From CAVZXS01 sp963779325 (GTDB lineage: Bacteria; Bacteroidota; Bacteroidia; Chitinophagales; Chitinophagaceae), in the NCBI GenBank assembly GCA_963779325.1, contig CAVZXS010000022.1:62001-126000 (forward strand): DNA of 64,000 nucleotides, in the 5' to 3' direction. Positions 1 to 7,952 of the stretch are shown here, piece after piece (within the stretch, counting starts at the first letter, position 1; each line of letters begins with the position of its first letter). Position numbers and translations under genes: made by a program. The notes beneath the pieces were generated by a model that did not search any database, was not told where the DNA came from, and saw nothing but the letters and a program-made list of their open reading frames with translations.

Positions 1-25
1 ACTGTGAAAATTTTCAGTTTCCGGA

Positions 26-67
26 AACCTGAAACTCGCAACCGGCAACCTGAAACCCGTAACTTTG
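26..67. repeat. Heptad (7-bp) tandem repeat, locus 1
   Basis: Six consecutive 7-bp units all begin AAC: AACCTGA, AACTCGC, AACCGGC, AACCTGA, AACCCGT, AACTTTG. The period is exact although the unit sequence drifts. It lies just upstream of the ATG chosen for the first gene and inside an open frame that starts with GTG at 4. That is one reason the upstream part of that frame was not taken as coding. Seven more loci in this window show the same 7-bp period. Confidence 0.75.
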
Positions 68-120
68 CTCCTATTCACAATCCTTTTGAAATAAAAAAAA
101 GGCTCCGCCGTTGTTGTACT

Positions 121-1311
121 ATGGGTAAACTGACAATAAAAAAATTTTTTCCGGTTGTATTCGTTTGCTGCACAGTTTTTTTTGCGTCGGCTCAACCGTC
201 TCCGGGCGGCGGTACATCCTTCACTTCTTTTATTGATTATCAAAAATCATTGGCCCGACCCGGCGATGCTTTAAAGCGTAAGGAAGATACGCTGCAAAAG
301 CAGTTTGAAACAAAAGGCTTGCAATGGCCGGCCAAATATCTTTATATCCGTTCGTTCAAATATGACAGCCAATTGGAAGTTTGGGTAAAAAATAATCGTA
401 AAGAAAAATTCAAATTATTCAAAACATATAAAGTGTGTGCATTGGCCGGTACACTGGGCCCCAAAAGAATGGAAGGCGATTACCAGGTACCCGAAGGATT
501 TTATTATATCAATGAGTTTAATGCAAGAAGCACGTATCATCTTTCCCTGGGATTGAATTACCCGAATGCTTCGGATCAAATACTCAGCGATTCATTGCAA
601 CCCGGCAGCGGTATATATATACACGGCAGTTGTGTTACCGTAGGTTGCATTCCGCTTACCGATACGTATATAGAAGAACTGTACATACTTACTGCGCATG
701 CAAAAAGTGAAGGTCAGGATTTTATTCCCGTACATATTTTTCCCGTACGATTTGATAACAGCAGGAGCGTATTTTTTTTAAATAAATTGACCAAAGATGA
801 TAATACGTTAAAGAAATTTTCCACCCGGCTCGAAGATGTTTTTTATTATTTTGAAAGATACCGGGAACTGCCGGTAATAATGGTAAACGAGAAAGGGGAA
901 TATGTGCTTGACGGATCAATAAAAACCGGCAAATCGGATGCCAAGGAAAATAAAGTTGCAAAAAAACCTGCCGGTGAAAGAAGAACAAGAAAAATTACCG
1001 GCTTGGCTGAGGCGGTGCATCAATGGCCCGAGTACCCCGGCGGCGGAACCGCCTTCCTTGATTATTTAAATAACCTGGGAAAAGAAATGGTAGATATGCT
1101 ACCGTCAAAAACCAAAAAGGCTTATGTGCAGGTAGAGTTTGTTGTGGATAAAGACGGTGTGCCGGTAAACTTTATTATACTGAAAGGTGTAGATGATGAT
1201 TTTAATGAAGAGCTGATTACAAGATTAGAAAAAATGCAAAACTGGAAACCCGCTTTGCTGCACGACAAACCGGTAGCGAAAAAAATAAGACAGTCCTTCA
1301 CTATAGAGTAA
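121..1311 (+). CDS. YafK-like L,D-transpeptidase family protein with C-terminal TonB-like domain
   Basis: Secreted peptidoglycan enzyme of the YkuD family, 396 aa. A signal peptide (about residues 1-24, ending in ASA-Q) is followed by the catalytic domain. Its signature HGSCVTVGC places His168 and Cys176, as in YafK/DpaA-type proteins where HG and GC lie close together. In that family the Cys attacks the meso-DAP peptide cross-bridge or the lipoprotein linkage. The last ~75 residues (EYPGGGTAF onward, with VEFVVDKDGVPV and NWKPALL) look like the TonB C-terminal fold common in Bacteroidota, so this is a fusion. The frame is open back to GTG 4, but the stretch before ATG 121 is heptad-repeat DNA and the signal peptide begins right after this ATG. 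The substrate (Braun-type linkage or 3-3 crosslink) cannot be told from sequence. Confidence 0.85.
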   Translation: MGKLTIKKFFPVVFVCCTVFFASAQPSPGGGTSFTSFIDYQKSLARPGDALKRKEDTLQKQFETKGLQWPAKYLYIRSFKYDSQLEVWVKNNRKEKFKLFKTYKVCALAGTLGPKRMEGDYQVPEGFYYINEFNARSTYHLSLGLNYPNASDQILSDSLQPGSGIYIHGSCVTVGCIPLTDTYIEELYILTAHAKSEGQDFIPVHIFPVRFDNSRSVFFLNKLTKDDNTLKKFSTRLEDVFYYFERYRELPVIMVNEKGEYVLDGSIKTGKSDAKENKVAKKPAGERRTRKITGLAEAVHQWPEYPGGGTAFLDYLNNLGKEMVDMLPSKTKKAYVQVEFVVDKDGVPVNFIILKGVDDDFNEELITRLEKMQNWKPALLHDKPVAKKIRQSFTIE

Positions 1312-1405
1312 TAGAGTTATTTGCGAATTCAATTGTTATATGAAGTCAAAGTGTACAGTTTCCCTATTTTTAAATTTTTTGAGTGCGCCTCCCCTCCCTC
1401 GGAGA

Positions 1406-1428
1406 GCCTGTCCCGCATTGCGGGAGGC
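1406..1428. repeat. CCTGTCCCGC-type intergenic palindrome
   Basis: CCCGC and GCGGG arms enclose a 3-base loop, extended by GCCT and AGGC with a 2-base bulge. There is no T-run, so it is not a convincing terminator. A second, less regular match starting CCTGTCCCGC occurs near 2237-2275. This looks like a small dispersed palindrome rather than a regulatory site. Confidence 0.45.
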
Positions 1429-1495
1429 CAAAGTAGTTTCTCATAAAAAGATTTCCAAGGGGTGGGTTTGATAAATTCGTCCTGCAATAAATCCC

Positions 1496-1526
1496 TTTGC
1501 AGACTTTACGCGGTTTCGTACCTTCA
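1496..1526 (+). promoter_or_regulatory. Bacteroidota-type promoter for the PaiB-like gene
   Basis: TTTG at 1496-1499 is followed after 19 bases by TACCTTCA at 1519-1526, close to the -33 TTTG / -7 TAnnTTTG consensus. Only four bases separate the -7 box from ATG 1531, so the transcript would be leaderless or nearly so. Confidence 0.5.
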
Positions 1527-1530
1527 CCGC

Positions 1531-2163
1531 ATGTACAGTTTTCCTTATTTTAAAGAAGAGGACAAAGAAGTTGTTCTTTCTTTTATAAAAAAAAATCCCT
1601 TCGCTTTTATAACCGGTTGCGATAAAGACAATAAGCCCGTTGCTACGCAAATCCCCTTGTTTATTGATGAAAAAGACGATAAACTTTTTTTAAGCGGCCA
1701 TATACAGCGAAAGACAGATCATCACAAAGCATTTGAACACAATCCCAATGTACTGGCTGTATTTACCGGCCCGCATACTTATGTAAGTGCAAGTTGGTAT
1801 ACCGACCCCAAAGTAGCGAGTACCTGGAATTATATAAGCGTTCATACTAAAGGACAAATGAAATTCCTTGGCGAGCAGGCATTACTCGATGTGCTGAAAA
1901 GAACTACTAATCATTTTGAAAATAATTCGCAATCGGCGGCCAATTTTGAACAATTACCCGAAGAGTATGTAGCCAAAATGGTTAAAGCTATCGTTGCTTT
2001 TGAAATAGAAGTCGAGTCTTTTGATAATGTATTTAAACTGAGCCAGAACAGGGACAAAGAAAGTTATGATAAGATAATAGAGAAATTAGAAGTACAGGAT
2101 AGTGACGGTAAAAAGATAGCGGAAGAAATGAAGAGCAGGAGTGCGAAAATGTTTGGTAAGTAA
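1531..2163 (+). CDS. PaiB/FMN-binding split-barrel family protein
   Basis: 210 aa cytoplasmic protein of the PaiB family, whose members have an FMN-binding split-barrel fold and were first named as negative transcriptional regulators in Bacillus. Recognisable parts are MYSFPYFKEED at the N-terminus, AFITG...PVATQIPLF, the FTGPHTYVSASWY block (residues about 80-92) and TWNYISVHTKG. The length is normal for the family. The open frame extends 23 codons upstream, but ATG 1531 is chosen because the family motif starts there and a promoter ends at 1526. Whether it regulates transcription or acts as a flavin-dependent enzyme cannot be decided here. It stands alone, not in an operon. Confidence 0.85.
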   Translation: MYSFPYFKEEDKEVVLSFIKKNPFAFITGCDKDNKPVATQIPLFIDEKDDKLFLSGHIQRKTDHHKAFEHNPNVLAVFTGPHTYVSASWYTDPKVASTWNYISVHTKGQMKFLGEQALLDVLKRTTNHFENNSQSAANFEQLPEEYVAKMVKAIVAFEIEVESFDNVFKLSQNRDKESYDKIIEKLEVQDSDGKKIAEEMKSRSAKMFGK

Positions 2164-2392
2164 AAATTAGGGGTAATTGTTTTTTTTGTCATCGACATTA
2201 CTACTATCACCTGTTGTTGTGTCACTCACTTTTACGCCTGTCCCGCTACTGAGCATTTGTGCAACAGCTTTGCGGGATTCGGAAATCCTATTCGGCATTT
2301 GTGAAGTATCCTTCTCATTTCCCGAAAGGCAGTGACAGCTTTCTTATTAAATCTTTCTATTATTGCTAACGATTTATTACAAAATATGCGAA

Positions 2393-3352
2393 ATGAAAAA
2401 GAATTACTTTGCTCTCGGTATTTTATGTATAGTAATTATTTTTTCATGCAAAACAAAAAAACCGCAATCTACCATTTGGCAAAATCCGTCGCAATTGGAT
2501 AGTGCTTATGAAAATCTTGCCATGCAAAGCAAATTAGACAAACAAGGCCATCGAGGCGCAAGAGGCTTAATGCCCGAAAATACATGGCCTGCTATGAAAA
2601 TGGCGTTGGACTTGGGTGTAACTACATTGGAAATGGATGTGGTTATTACAAAAGATAAAAAAGTTATTCTTTCACATGAACCGTTTATGGCGCATGAAAT
2701 AACCACCAAACCCGACGGTAGTTATGTAACAGCGGTTGAAGAAAGATCATTGAACATTTACCAAATGACTTATGAAGAAGTGAAAAAATATGATGTGGGC
2801 CTAAAGCCTCATCCGCGTTTTTCCAAGCAGCAAAAAATAAATGCCGTAAAACCATTACTATCCGATCTGTTTGACAGCGTCAGGCAATATATGATGACAC
2901 GCAGGAGGCCTTTTCCTTACTATAATATTGAGACTAAGTGCATGCCGCCGGGCGATGGTATTTTTCACCCCAAACCCGATGAGTTTACGGAACTGCTGAT
3001 GGCGGTAATAAAAGAAAAACATATAGAGGAGCTGGTCATCATTCAATCCTTTGATTTTCGCAGTCTGCAATATTTACATAAAAAATACCCGGCCATAAAA
3101 ACCGCCATGCTGATTGAGGACTTTGATAAACGAACATTAGAGGAGCAGCTAAATGCCTTGGGTTTTGTTCCTTCTACTTACAGTCCGCACTATTCGTTGG
3201 TTAATGAAGAATTGATAAAAAAATGTCATCAGCAAAATATCAAATTAATGCCCTGGACAGTGAATGATAAAGCGACGATTGATAAATTAACCGCAATGGG
3301 CGTAGATGGTATTATAACTGATTATCCTGATTTATTTAATAACAAACCTTAA
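2393..3352 (+). CDS. Glycerophosphodiester phosphodiesterase lipoprotein
   Basis: 319 aa member of the GDPD family, hydrolysing glycerophosphodiesters to sn-glycerol 3-phosphate and an alcohol. A lipobox (IIFSC, Cys near residue 19) predicts export and lipid anchoring. The GDPD signature is clear: HRGARGLMPENT with catalytic-type His and Arg, the Glu/Asp pair in LEMDVV, and SHEP with the second His. Later blocks YNIETK and VIIQSFDFR complete the TIM-barrel active site. Translation is taken from ATG 2393 because the lipoprotein signal starts there; the frame itself opens ten codons earlier. It precedes the SDR-kynU pair on the same strand but is separated by only 26 bases, so co-transcription is possible. 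Confidence 0.92.
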   Translation: MKKNYFALGILCIVIIFSCKTKKPQSTIWQNPSQLDSAYENLAMQSKLDKQGHRGARGLMPENTWPAMKMALDLGVTTLEMDVVITKDKKVILSHEPFMAHEITTKPDGSYVTAVEERSLNIYQMTYEEVKKYDVGLKPHPRFSKQQKINAVKPLLSDLFDSVRQYMMTRRRPFPYYNIETKCMPPGDGIFHPKPDEFTELLMAVIKEKHIEELVIIQSFDFRSLQYLHKKYPAIKTAMLIEDFDKRTLEEQLNALGFVPSTYSPHYSLVNEELIKKCHQQNIKLMPWTVNDKATIDKLTAMGVDGIITDYPDLFNNKP

Positions 3353-3378
3353 AACGAACTGACAATAAATAACACAGC

Positions 3379-4164
3379 ATGAATTTATCGCTTCAAAATA
3401 AATACGCCGTCATTTGCGGAAGCACACAGGGTATTGGTCTCGCTATTGCAAAAGAATTGGCATTATTGGGCGCACATTGCACATTGTTTGCCCGCAATGA
3501 AGAATCATTAAAGGCCGTTTTGCAAGACTTGGATATTTCATTACAACAAAAACATAATTACTTAGTTGCTGATTTTAGTAAGCCTGCTGAGCTAAAAAAA
3601 GTAATTGATGAACATGTTGCAAAACACCCCGTTCATATTCTTATTAATAATACCGGCGGCCCCGCTGCCGGCCCTATTACAGATGCGAGTGAAGAAGCTT
3701 TTCGCAACGCATTTGACCAGCACATCATTTGCAATCAAATTTTGACAAAGGCGGTAATACCCTGCATGAAGAAAGAACAATACGGACGAATCATAAATAT
3801 TATTTCCACCTCAGTAAAAATTCCGTTGAAAAATTTAGGAGTGTCCAATACCATCAGAGCCGCAGTAGCGGCTTGGGCTAAAACAATGGCCAATGAATTG
3901 GGACAATACAACATCACGGTAAATAACGTGCTGCCCGGTTTTACAAAAACAAAAAGATTAGAGAGTCTTGCCGCAACCGTTGCTTCAAAGAGGAAGCTAT
4001 CTGTACCGGAAATTGAAAATGAATGGCAGCAGGAAATTCCCATGAAAAGATTTGGTGATGCATCAGAAATTGCTGCTGTGGCGGCGTTCCTTGCGTCTCC
4101 GGCGGCATCGTATGTAAGCGGCACAAGCATTCCCGTAGACGGCGGAAGAACCGGCAGTATTTAA
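3379..4164 (+). CDS. SDR family oxidoreductase lacking the canonical Tyr-x3-Lys
   Basis: 261 aa Rossmann-fold short-chain dehydrogenase. The cofactor loop GSTQGIG is near residue 14 and the NNTGG variant of the NNAG motif is present. The usual YxxxK is replaced: the equivalent segment reads GVSNTIRAAVAAWAKT, putting Ser where Tyr is expected and Arg where Lys is expected. This is seen in a known atypical SDR subfamily (NLxxSNxxR), so it is probably not decay. The C-terminal block YVSGTSIPVDGG is intact. The gene ends 15 bases before kynU. SDR genes of this kind often accompany kynurenine-pathway genes in Bacteroidota, but the substrate here is unknown. Confidence 0.88.
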   Translation: MNLSLQNKYAVICGSTQGIGLAIAKELALLGAHCTLFARNEESLKAVLQDLDISLQQKHNYLVADFSKPAELKKVIDEHVAKHPVHILINNTGGPAAGPITDASEEAFRNAFDQHIICNQILTKAVIPCMKKEQYGRIINIISTSVKIPLKNLGVSNTIRAAVAAWAKTMANELGQYNITVNNVLPGFTKTKRLESLAATVASKRKLSVPEIENEWQQEIPMKRFGDASEIAAVAAFLASPAASYVSGTSIPVDGGRTGSI

Positions 4165-4179
4165 ACTTTGAAAAAAATT

Positions 4180-5454
4180 ATGATGCAATTTCAAAATACA
4201 ATATTATTTGCGCAGCAACTTGATGAGAATGATCCGTTGAAAGATTTCAGAAAGAAATTTATTATACCCGTTCATGAAGGAAAGGAACAAATATATTTTT
4301 TAGGAAATTCATTAGGACTGCAACCGCATGGCGCCGCTGATGAAATAAAAAACATAATGAATAATTGGGCCGATTACGGTGTGGAAGGTTTTTTTAAAGG
4401 CACGAAGCCCTGGATGGATTATCATGATCAATTAACGGGCCCACTTTCAAAAATTGTCGGCGCATTACCACACGAAGTAGTGGTCATGAATCAATTGACG
4501 GTGAACCTGCACTTGATGTTAATCAGTTTTTACAAACCGCGGGGCAAGCGTTTCAAAATTCTTTGCGAGGCTAAAGCTTTCCCCAGTGATCAATATATGT
4601 TTGAAACCCATGTGAGGCATCATGGCTTTAATCCCGATGAAGCCATTATAGAAGTAAAGCCGCGGAAAGGAGAGGAGTGTATTCATCATGATGATATTAT
4701 AAAAGCAATAGAGCAGCATGGCGATGAACTTGCATTGGTACTGTTCAGCGGAATAAATTATTATACCGGCCAGTTATTTAATATACAGTCAATTACTACG
4801 GCTGCGCAAAAAGCCGGTGCTAAAGTAGGCTTCGACCTGGCGCATGCCGCTTGCAATGTATCCTTGCAGTTGCATGATTGGAACACAGACTTTGCCTGCT
4901 GGTGCAGTTATAAATATTTAAACTCGGGTCCCGGTGCCGTGGGGGGCGTTTATATTCATGAACGTTATCATAAGGATAAAGATATTACACGCTTTGCCGG
5001 TTGGTGGGGTTACGATAAAGCCACAAGGTTTTTAATGCAAAAAGGATTTGTGCCGGTAAATACCGCAGAAGGCTGGCAGTTAAGTACCCCATCGATGTTG
5101 CTATATGCATGTTGCAAAGCAGCGTTGGATATTACGGAGGAGGCAGGTTGGGAAAATATTAATACAAAAAGAAAATTGTTGAATAACTATTTGTGGTTTG
5201 TATTAGAAGATGTGAAGGCGAAATACCCTGATGCTATAAAAATTATAACTCCGGCCAATGAAAATGAAAGAGGTTGTCAAGTTTCTATGCTAATGCTGAA
5301 AAACGGGAAACATATTTACAATGAATTAATAAAAAAAGGAATAATAGCAGATTGGCGCGAACCGAATGTAATACGACTGGCTCCCGTGCCGCTTTATAAC
5401 AGTTTTGAAGAAGTTTGGAGATTTGGGGAGGTAATTAACAGGTTGGTAGGGTGA
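4180..5454 (+). CDS. kynU: Kynureninase
   Basis: 424 aa PLP-dependent enzyme cleaving kynurenine or 3-hydroxykynurenine to anthranilate or 3-hydroxyanthranilate plus alanine. Family motifs are all present: EAKAFPSDQY, FSGINYYTGQ, GFDLAHAACN (the Asp contacts PLP), and CSYKYLNSGPGA with the PLP-binding Lys245. RFAGWWGYDK and NTAEGWQLSTPS follow. The frame starts at a TTG (4168), but ATG 4180 is preferred. It follows the SDR by 15 bases. The rest of the kynurenine pathway is not in the window, although glutaryl-CoA dehydrogenase, the enzyme at the end of tryptophan and lysine degradation, is encoded 2.5 kb downstream. Confidence 0.95.
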   Translation: MMQFQNTILFAQQLDENDPLKDFRKKFIIPVHEGKEQIYFLGNSLGLQPHGAADEIKNIMNNWADYGVEGFFKGTKPWMDYHDQLTGPLSKIVGALPHEVVVMNQLTVNLHLMLISFYKPRGKRFKILCEAKAFPSDQYMFETHVRHHGFNPDEAIIEVKPRKGEECIHHDDIIKAIEQHGDELALVLFSGINYYTGQLFNIQSITTAAQKAGAKVGFDLAHAACNVSLQLHDWNTDFACWCSYKYLNSGPGAVGGVYIHERYHKDKDITRFAGWWGYDKATRFLMQKGFVPVNTAEGWQLSTPSMLLYACCKAALDITEEAGWENINTKRKLLNNYLWFVLEDVKAKYPDAIKIITPANENERGCQVSMLMLKNGKHIYNELIKKGIIADWREPNVIRLAPVPLYNSFEEVWRFGEVINRLVG

Positions 5455-5467
5455 TTAATAAACCATT

Positions 5468-5475
5468 TATCTTCG
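5468..5475 (+). promoter_or_regulatory. Candidate -7 box of pyrF
   Basis: TATCTTCG matches TAnnTTTG with one change and ends five bases before ATG 5481. A GTTG lies 22 bases upstream. The site implies an independent, possibly leaderless pyrF transcript, and it supports ATG 5481 over the GTG at 5451. Confidence 0.35.
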
Positions 5476-5480
5476 CACCC

Positions 5481-6320
5481 ATGACCCGTCAATTCTTAGT
5501 AGAACAAATTAAACAAAAGCAATCTTACCTCTGTGTGGGGTTAGATACTGATATAACAAAAATTCCGAAGCATTTGCAATCACACCCCGATGCGGTATTT
5601 GAATTTAATAAAGCCATCATCGATGCTACAAAAGATTTATGTGTTGCTTATAAAATCAATACCGCTTTTTATGAATCCATGGGATTGAAAGGGTGGGAGA
5701 CGATGGAGAAAACAGTTAATTATATTCCTGCCGAACATTTTAAAATTGCCGATGCCAAACGCGGCGATATCGGTAACACTTCATCACAATATGCCAAAGC
5801 TTTTTTTGAAGCGATGCCTTTTGATGCCATAACCGTTGCGCCCTATATGGGCGAGGACAGTGTAAAACCATTTTTGGAATACAAAGACAAGTGGGCCATC
5901 GTTTTGGGATTAACATCCAATAAAGGAGCGAGTGATTTTGAATTGCAAAAGGTTGCAGGCGGCTCCGATGAATCGGAGAACAACAGAGAATTCTTGTATG
6001 AAAAAGTTTTAAAGACGGTTTCTTCATGGGGAAGCCCCTGTAATTTAATGTTTGTTATCGGCGCTACACAGGCTGATGAATTTACCAATATCAGGAAATT
6101 AACTCCCGATCATTTTTACTTAGTACCGGGCATAGGTACACAGGGCGGTAGCCTGAAAGATATTTCTGAAAAAGCAATGATCGGTGATTGCGGTATTTTG
6201 GTAAATGCCAGTCGTGTTATTATTTACGCATCGGAGAAAGAAGATTTTGCTGTAGAGGCGAGAGCCATTGCACAACAATACCAATACGAAATGGCCGGCT
6301 ATTTGAAAAAGATACTTTAA
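5481..6320 (+). CDS. pyrF: Orotidine 5'-phosphate decarboxylase (type 2)
   Basis: 279 aa enzyme converting OMP to UMP in de novo pyrimidine synthesis. The active-site signature FKIADAKRGDIGNTS places the catalytic Asp/Lys (Lys93) exactly as in the family. CVGLDTD near the N-terminus and LVPGIGTQGG near the C-terminus bind the substrate phosphate. The length and the insertions fit the longer type-2 group. The frame opens with GTG 5451, overlapping kynU by four bases, but ATG 5481 has a promoter-like box just upstream and gives a normal N-terminus (MTRQFLVEQIKQKQSYLCVGLD). It converges on the next gene, leaving 13 bases between stops. Confidence 0.95.
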   Translation: MTRQFLVEQIKQKQSYLCVGLDTDITKIPKHLQSHPDAVFEFNKAIIDATKDLCVAYKINTAFYESMGLKGWETMEKTVNYIPAEHFKIADAKRGDIGNTSSQYAKAFFEAMPFDAITVAPYMGEDSVKPFLEYKDKWAIVLGLTSNKGASDFELQKVAGGSDESENNREFLYEKVLKTVSSWGSPCNLMFVIGATQADEFTNIRKLTPDHFYLVPGIGTQGGSLKDISEKAMIGDCGILVNASRVIIYASEKEDFAVEARAIAQQYQYEMAGYLKKIL

Positions 6321-6333
6321 CCGGGCGGCACTT

Positions 6334-7353
6334 TTATTTAACCGCAATCTCATCAGCCAATAACCAACTGTTTCTTTTTGGATTGTCTTTTACTGTTACT
6401 CTTACATACCTTGCTATGGGAACTTCCCGTATAATATCAGGAGTTAAAAATGTAAATATTGTATAAGTGCCTGTGCCTTTTTTCTTTCTCACTTCTGTTT
6501 CTTTCGCATTAAGTTGAAAAAACCGTTTACCGTCCGTGCTGTATTCAAAACTTACTTTTCCGGGCGGCTGAATTGAGTTATGAACCAAAAAATTAATACT
6601 TACGAAACTGATCCCTTGTGATTTTCCTAAATCTATCGTTGCTATCAAATCTTTATCCATCCATCCTTGCCAATACAACAACGAATTTTCAGAACCGTGT
6701 AACCCGTCTGTCAAACTTTTATTACCGCCCGCTTTGTATTTTGCATCGTAAGGATACTTGAAACTGATCTTGGCGCCTACGGCTGCATGATTTTCAAAAC
6801 CATTAATAAAATATTCTTTCTTGTTTTTTGCATATTCGGCAATCGGCGATTGGTTGGTATACAACACAGGTAATCCAAAATATATTGTCTTCGAAGAAAA
6901 TTCGCCGATAAGGCTGTCATAATAATTTTTTGCAACAAACCCCGTATCCGAATTATCCGAAGCATCATTCTCCGTTGTGCTTCTTGCTTTAGCTGCCGTT
7001 TCAATATCGGCATACCGGATGTTTTGTGCAAAGCTGTCTATTTTTCGCAGGTATTTACTATTATCAATCTCTGTCAATATGGCCCGGCCAATCATTTCGT
7101 AATAATATTTCACATTTTCCGTAGAAAAATAATTACTCATATAAACCGACGGGTGATTTGTTACAAGCAAGGGCGTACCGGTTTTTCCTGTTTCACTATT
7201 CATTCGGTTTATAATACTGTCTATAAATTCCTGCCCTTTGCCATACAGGTTTTTGGGAGTAGCCTTTTTATAAATAGCCGTGAAGGATTTTTCTTGCGCA
7301 ACCAAACCGAGAGAAACACTAAAAAAAATAACTAAGAAGAAATTGTTTTTCAT
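6334..7353 (-). CDS. Secreted protein with C-terminal F5/8-type C (discoidin-like) domain
   Basis: 339 aa, with a signal peptide ending LVAQ-E at about residue 20. The C-terminal ~150 residues (AAVGAKISFKYPYDAKY, LTDGLHG, YWQGWMDKDLIATIDLGK, PPGKVSFEYSTDGKRF, IARYVRVTVK) match the galactose-binding-like module that follows the catalytic domain in many Bacteroidota GH20 hexosaminidases. Here no glycosidase domain precedes it. The N-terminal half (residues about 25-180) is not recognised. It probably binds a polysaccharide or glycoprotein at the cell surface. The YCII lipoprotein gene ends eight bases upstream, suggesting one transcript. Confidence 0.75.
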   Translation of the reverse strand: MKNNFFLVIFFSVSLGLVAQEKSFTAIYKKATPKNLYGKGQEFIDSIINRMNSETGKTGTPLLVTNHPSVYMSNYFSTENVKYYYEMIGRAILTEIDNSKYLRKIDSFAQNIRYADIETAAKARSTTENDASDNSDTGFVAKNYYDSLIGEFSSKTIYFGLPVLYTNQSPIAEYAKNKKEYFINGFENHAAVGAKISFKYPYDAKYKAGGNKSLTDGLHGSENSLLYWQGWMDKDLIATIDLGKSQGISFVSINFLVHNSIQPPGKVSFEYSTDGKRFFQLNAKETEVRKKKGTGTYTIFTFLTPDIIREVPIARYVRVTVKDNPKRNSWLLADEIAVK

Positions 7354-7361
7354 TATTGAAT

Positions 7362-7799
7362 TTATTTAAAAATATATTTTCCTTTTGCGGTCCACCAGGG
7401 GTAGTATTCCATTTTCAGCCTGCCGGTAATAACGGCTGTATCGGTTTTTACTATTGCCTCTACTTCTGCCGAATCTTTACAATTTAAAATAAATATACCT
7501 CTTAAATCGCCGTCAATTCCCATCGGGCCGGCCATAACTAATTTTCCTTCTTTAGCCAACCGGTTAATATTCGACATATGTCTTTCCTGGATTTTGGCCG
7601 CTCCGGCACTGTCTTGGTTCCTGTTTTCGCCTTTTTTTAATAATACCAACCAATATCTTTTCATTTCGTCGCTGTACACGGAAGTATCAGCGTCGGTATT
7701 TGTTTTTTCAGCATTTACTTTTTTATCAGACTGCTTATTACTGCTACAGGCTGCAAGAAAGGTTATAATTAACACAACCGGGAGTAATGAATTTTTCAT
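7362..7799 (-). CDS. YCII-related domain lipoprotein
   Basis: 145 aa. A lipobox (LAAC, Cys near 18) and a Lys/Asn-rich linker precede a small YCII-like alpha/beta domain: RYWLVLLKKGENR, ERHMSNINRLAKEGKLVMAGPMG, RGIFILNCKDSAEVEAIVKTDTAV. YCII proteins resemble muconolactone isomerase and are mostly uncharacterised. The exported, lipidated form is typical of Bacteroidota. The frame extends to 7886, but the lipoprotein signal begins at ATG 7799. It lies directly upstream of the discoidin-like gene. Confidence 0.8.
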   Translation of the reverse strand: MKNSLLPVVLIITFLAACSSNKQSDKKVNAEKTNTDADTSVYSDEMKRYWLVLLKKGENRNQDSAGAAKIQERHMSNINRLAKEGKLVMAGPMGIDGDLRGIFILNCKDSAEVEAIVKTDTAVITGRLKMEYYPWWTAKGKYIFK

Positions 7800-7921
7800 A
7801 TTCAGTATTTTTAAACAAGTTATTGAATTTTTACAAATACAGAAGTGATCCCGATGCATAAGGCTCTGTCCTTCGCGGCTAAACAAAAACCTATGCTCTG
7901 AAAAAAACGCCGAAACTCACT

Positions 7922-7929
7922 TATCTTCG
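7922..7929 (+). promoter_or_regulatory. Candidate -7 box of gcdH
   Basis: TATCTTCG, one mismatch from TAnnTTTG, lies 23 bases before ATG 7953. No good TTTG was found at the expected -33 distance. Confidence 0.3.
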
Positions 7930-7952
7930 CTGCAAATTTAAAAGATTGCTTT

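Noticed and set aside
26..67. CRISPR-like array (also considered at the other repeat loci)
   Set aside because: Units are only 7 bp without spacers; no cas genes are in the window.
4..120. N-terminal extension of the L,D-transpeptidase from GTG 4
   Set aside because: The stretch is heptad-repeat DNA and the signal peptide begins at ATG 121.
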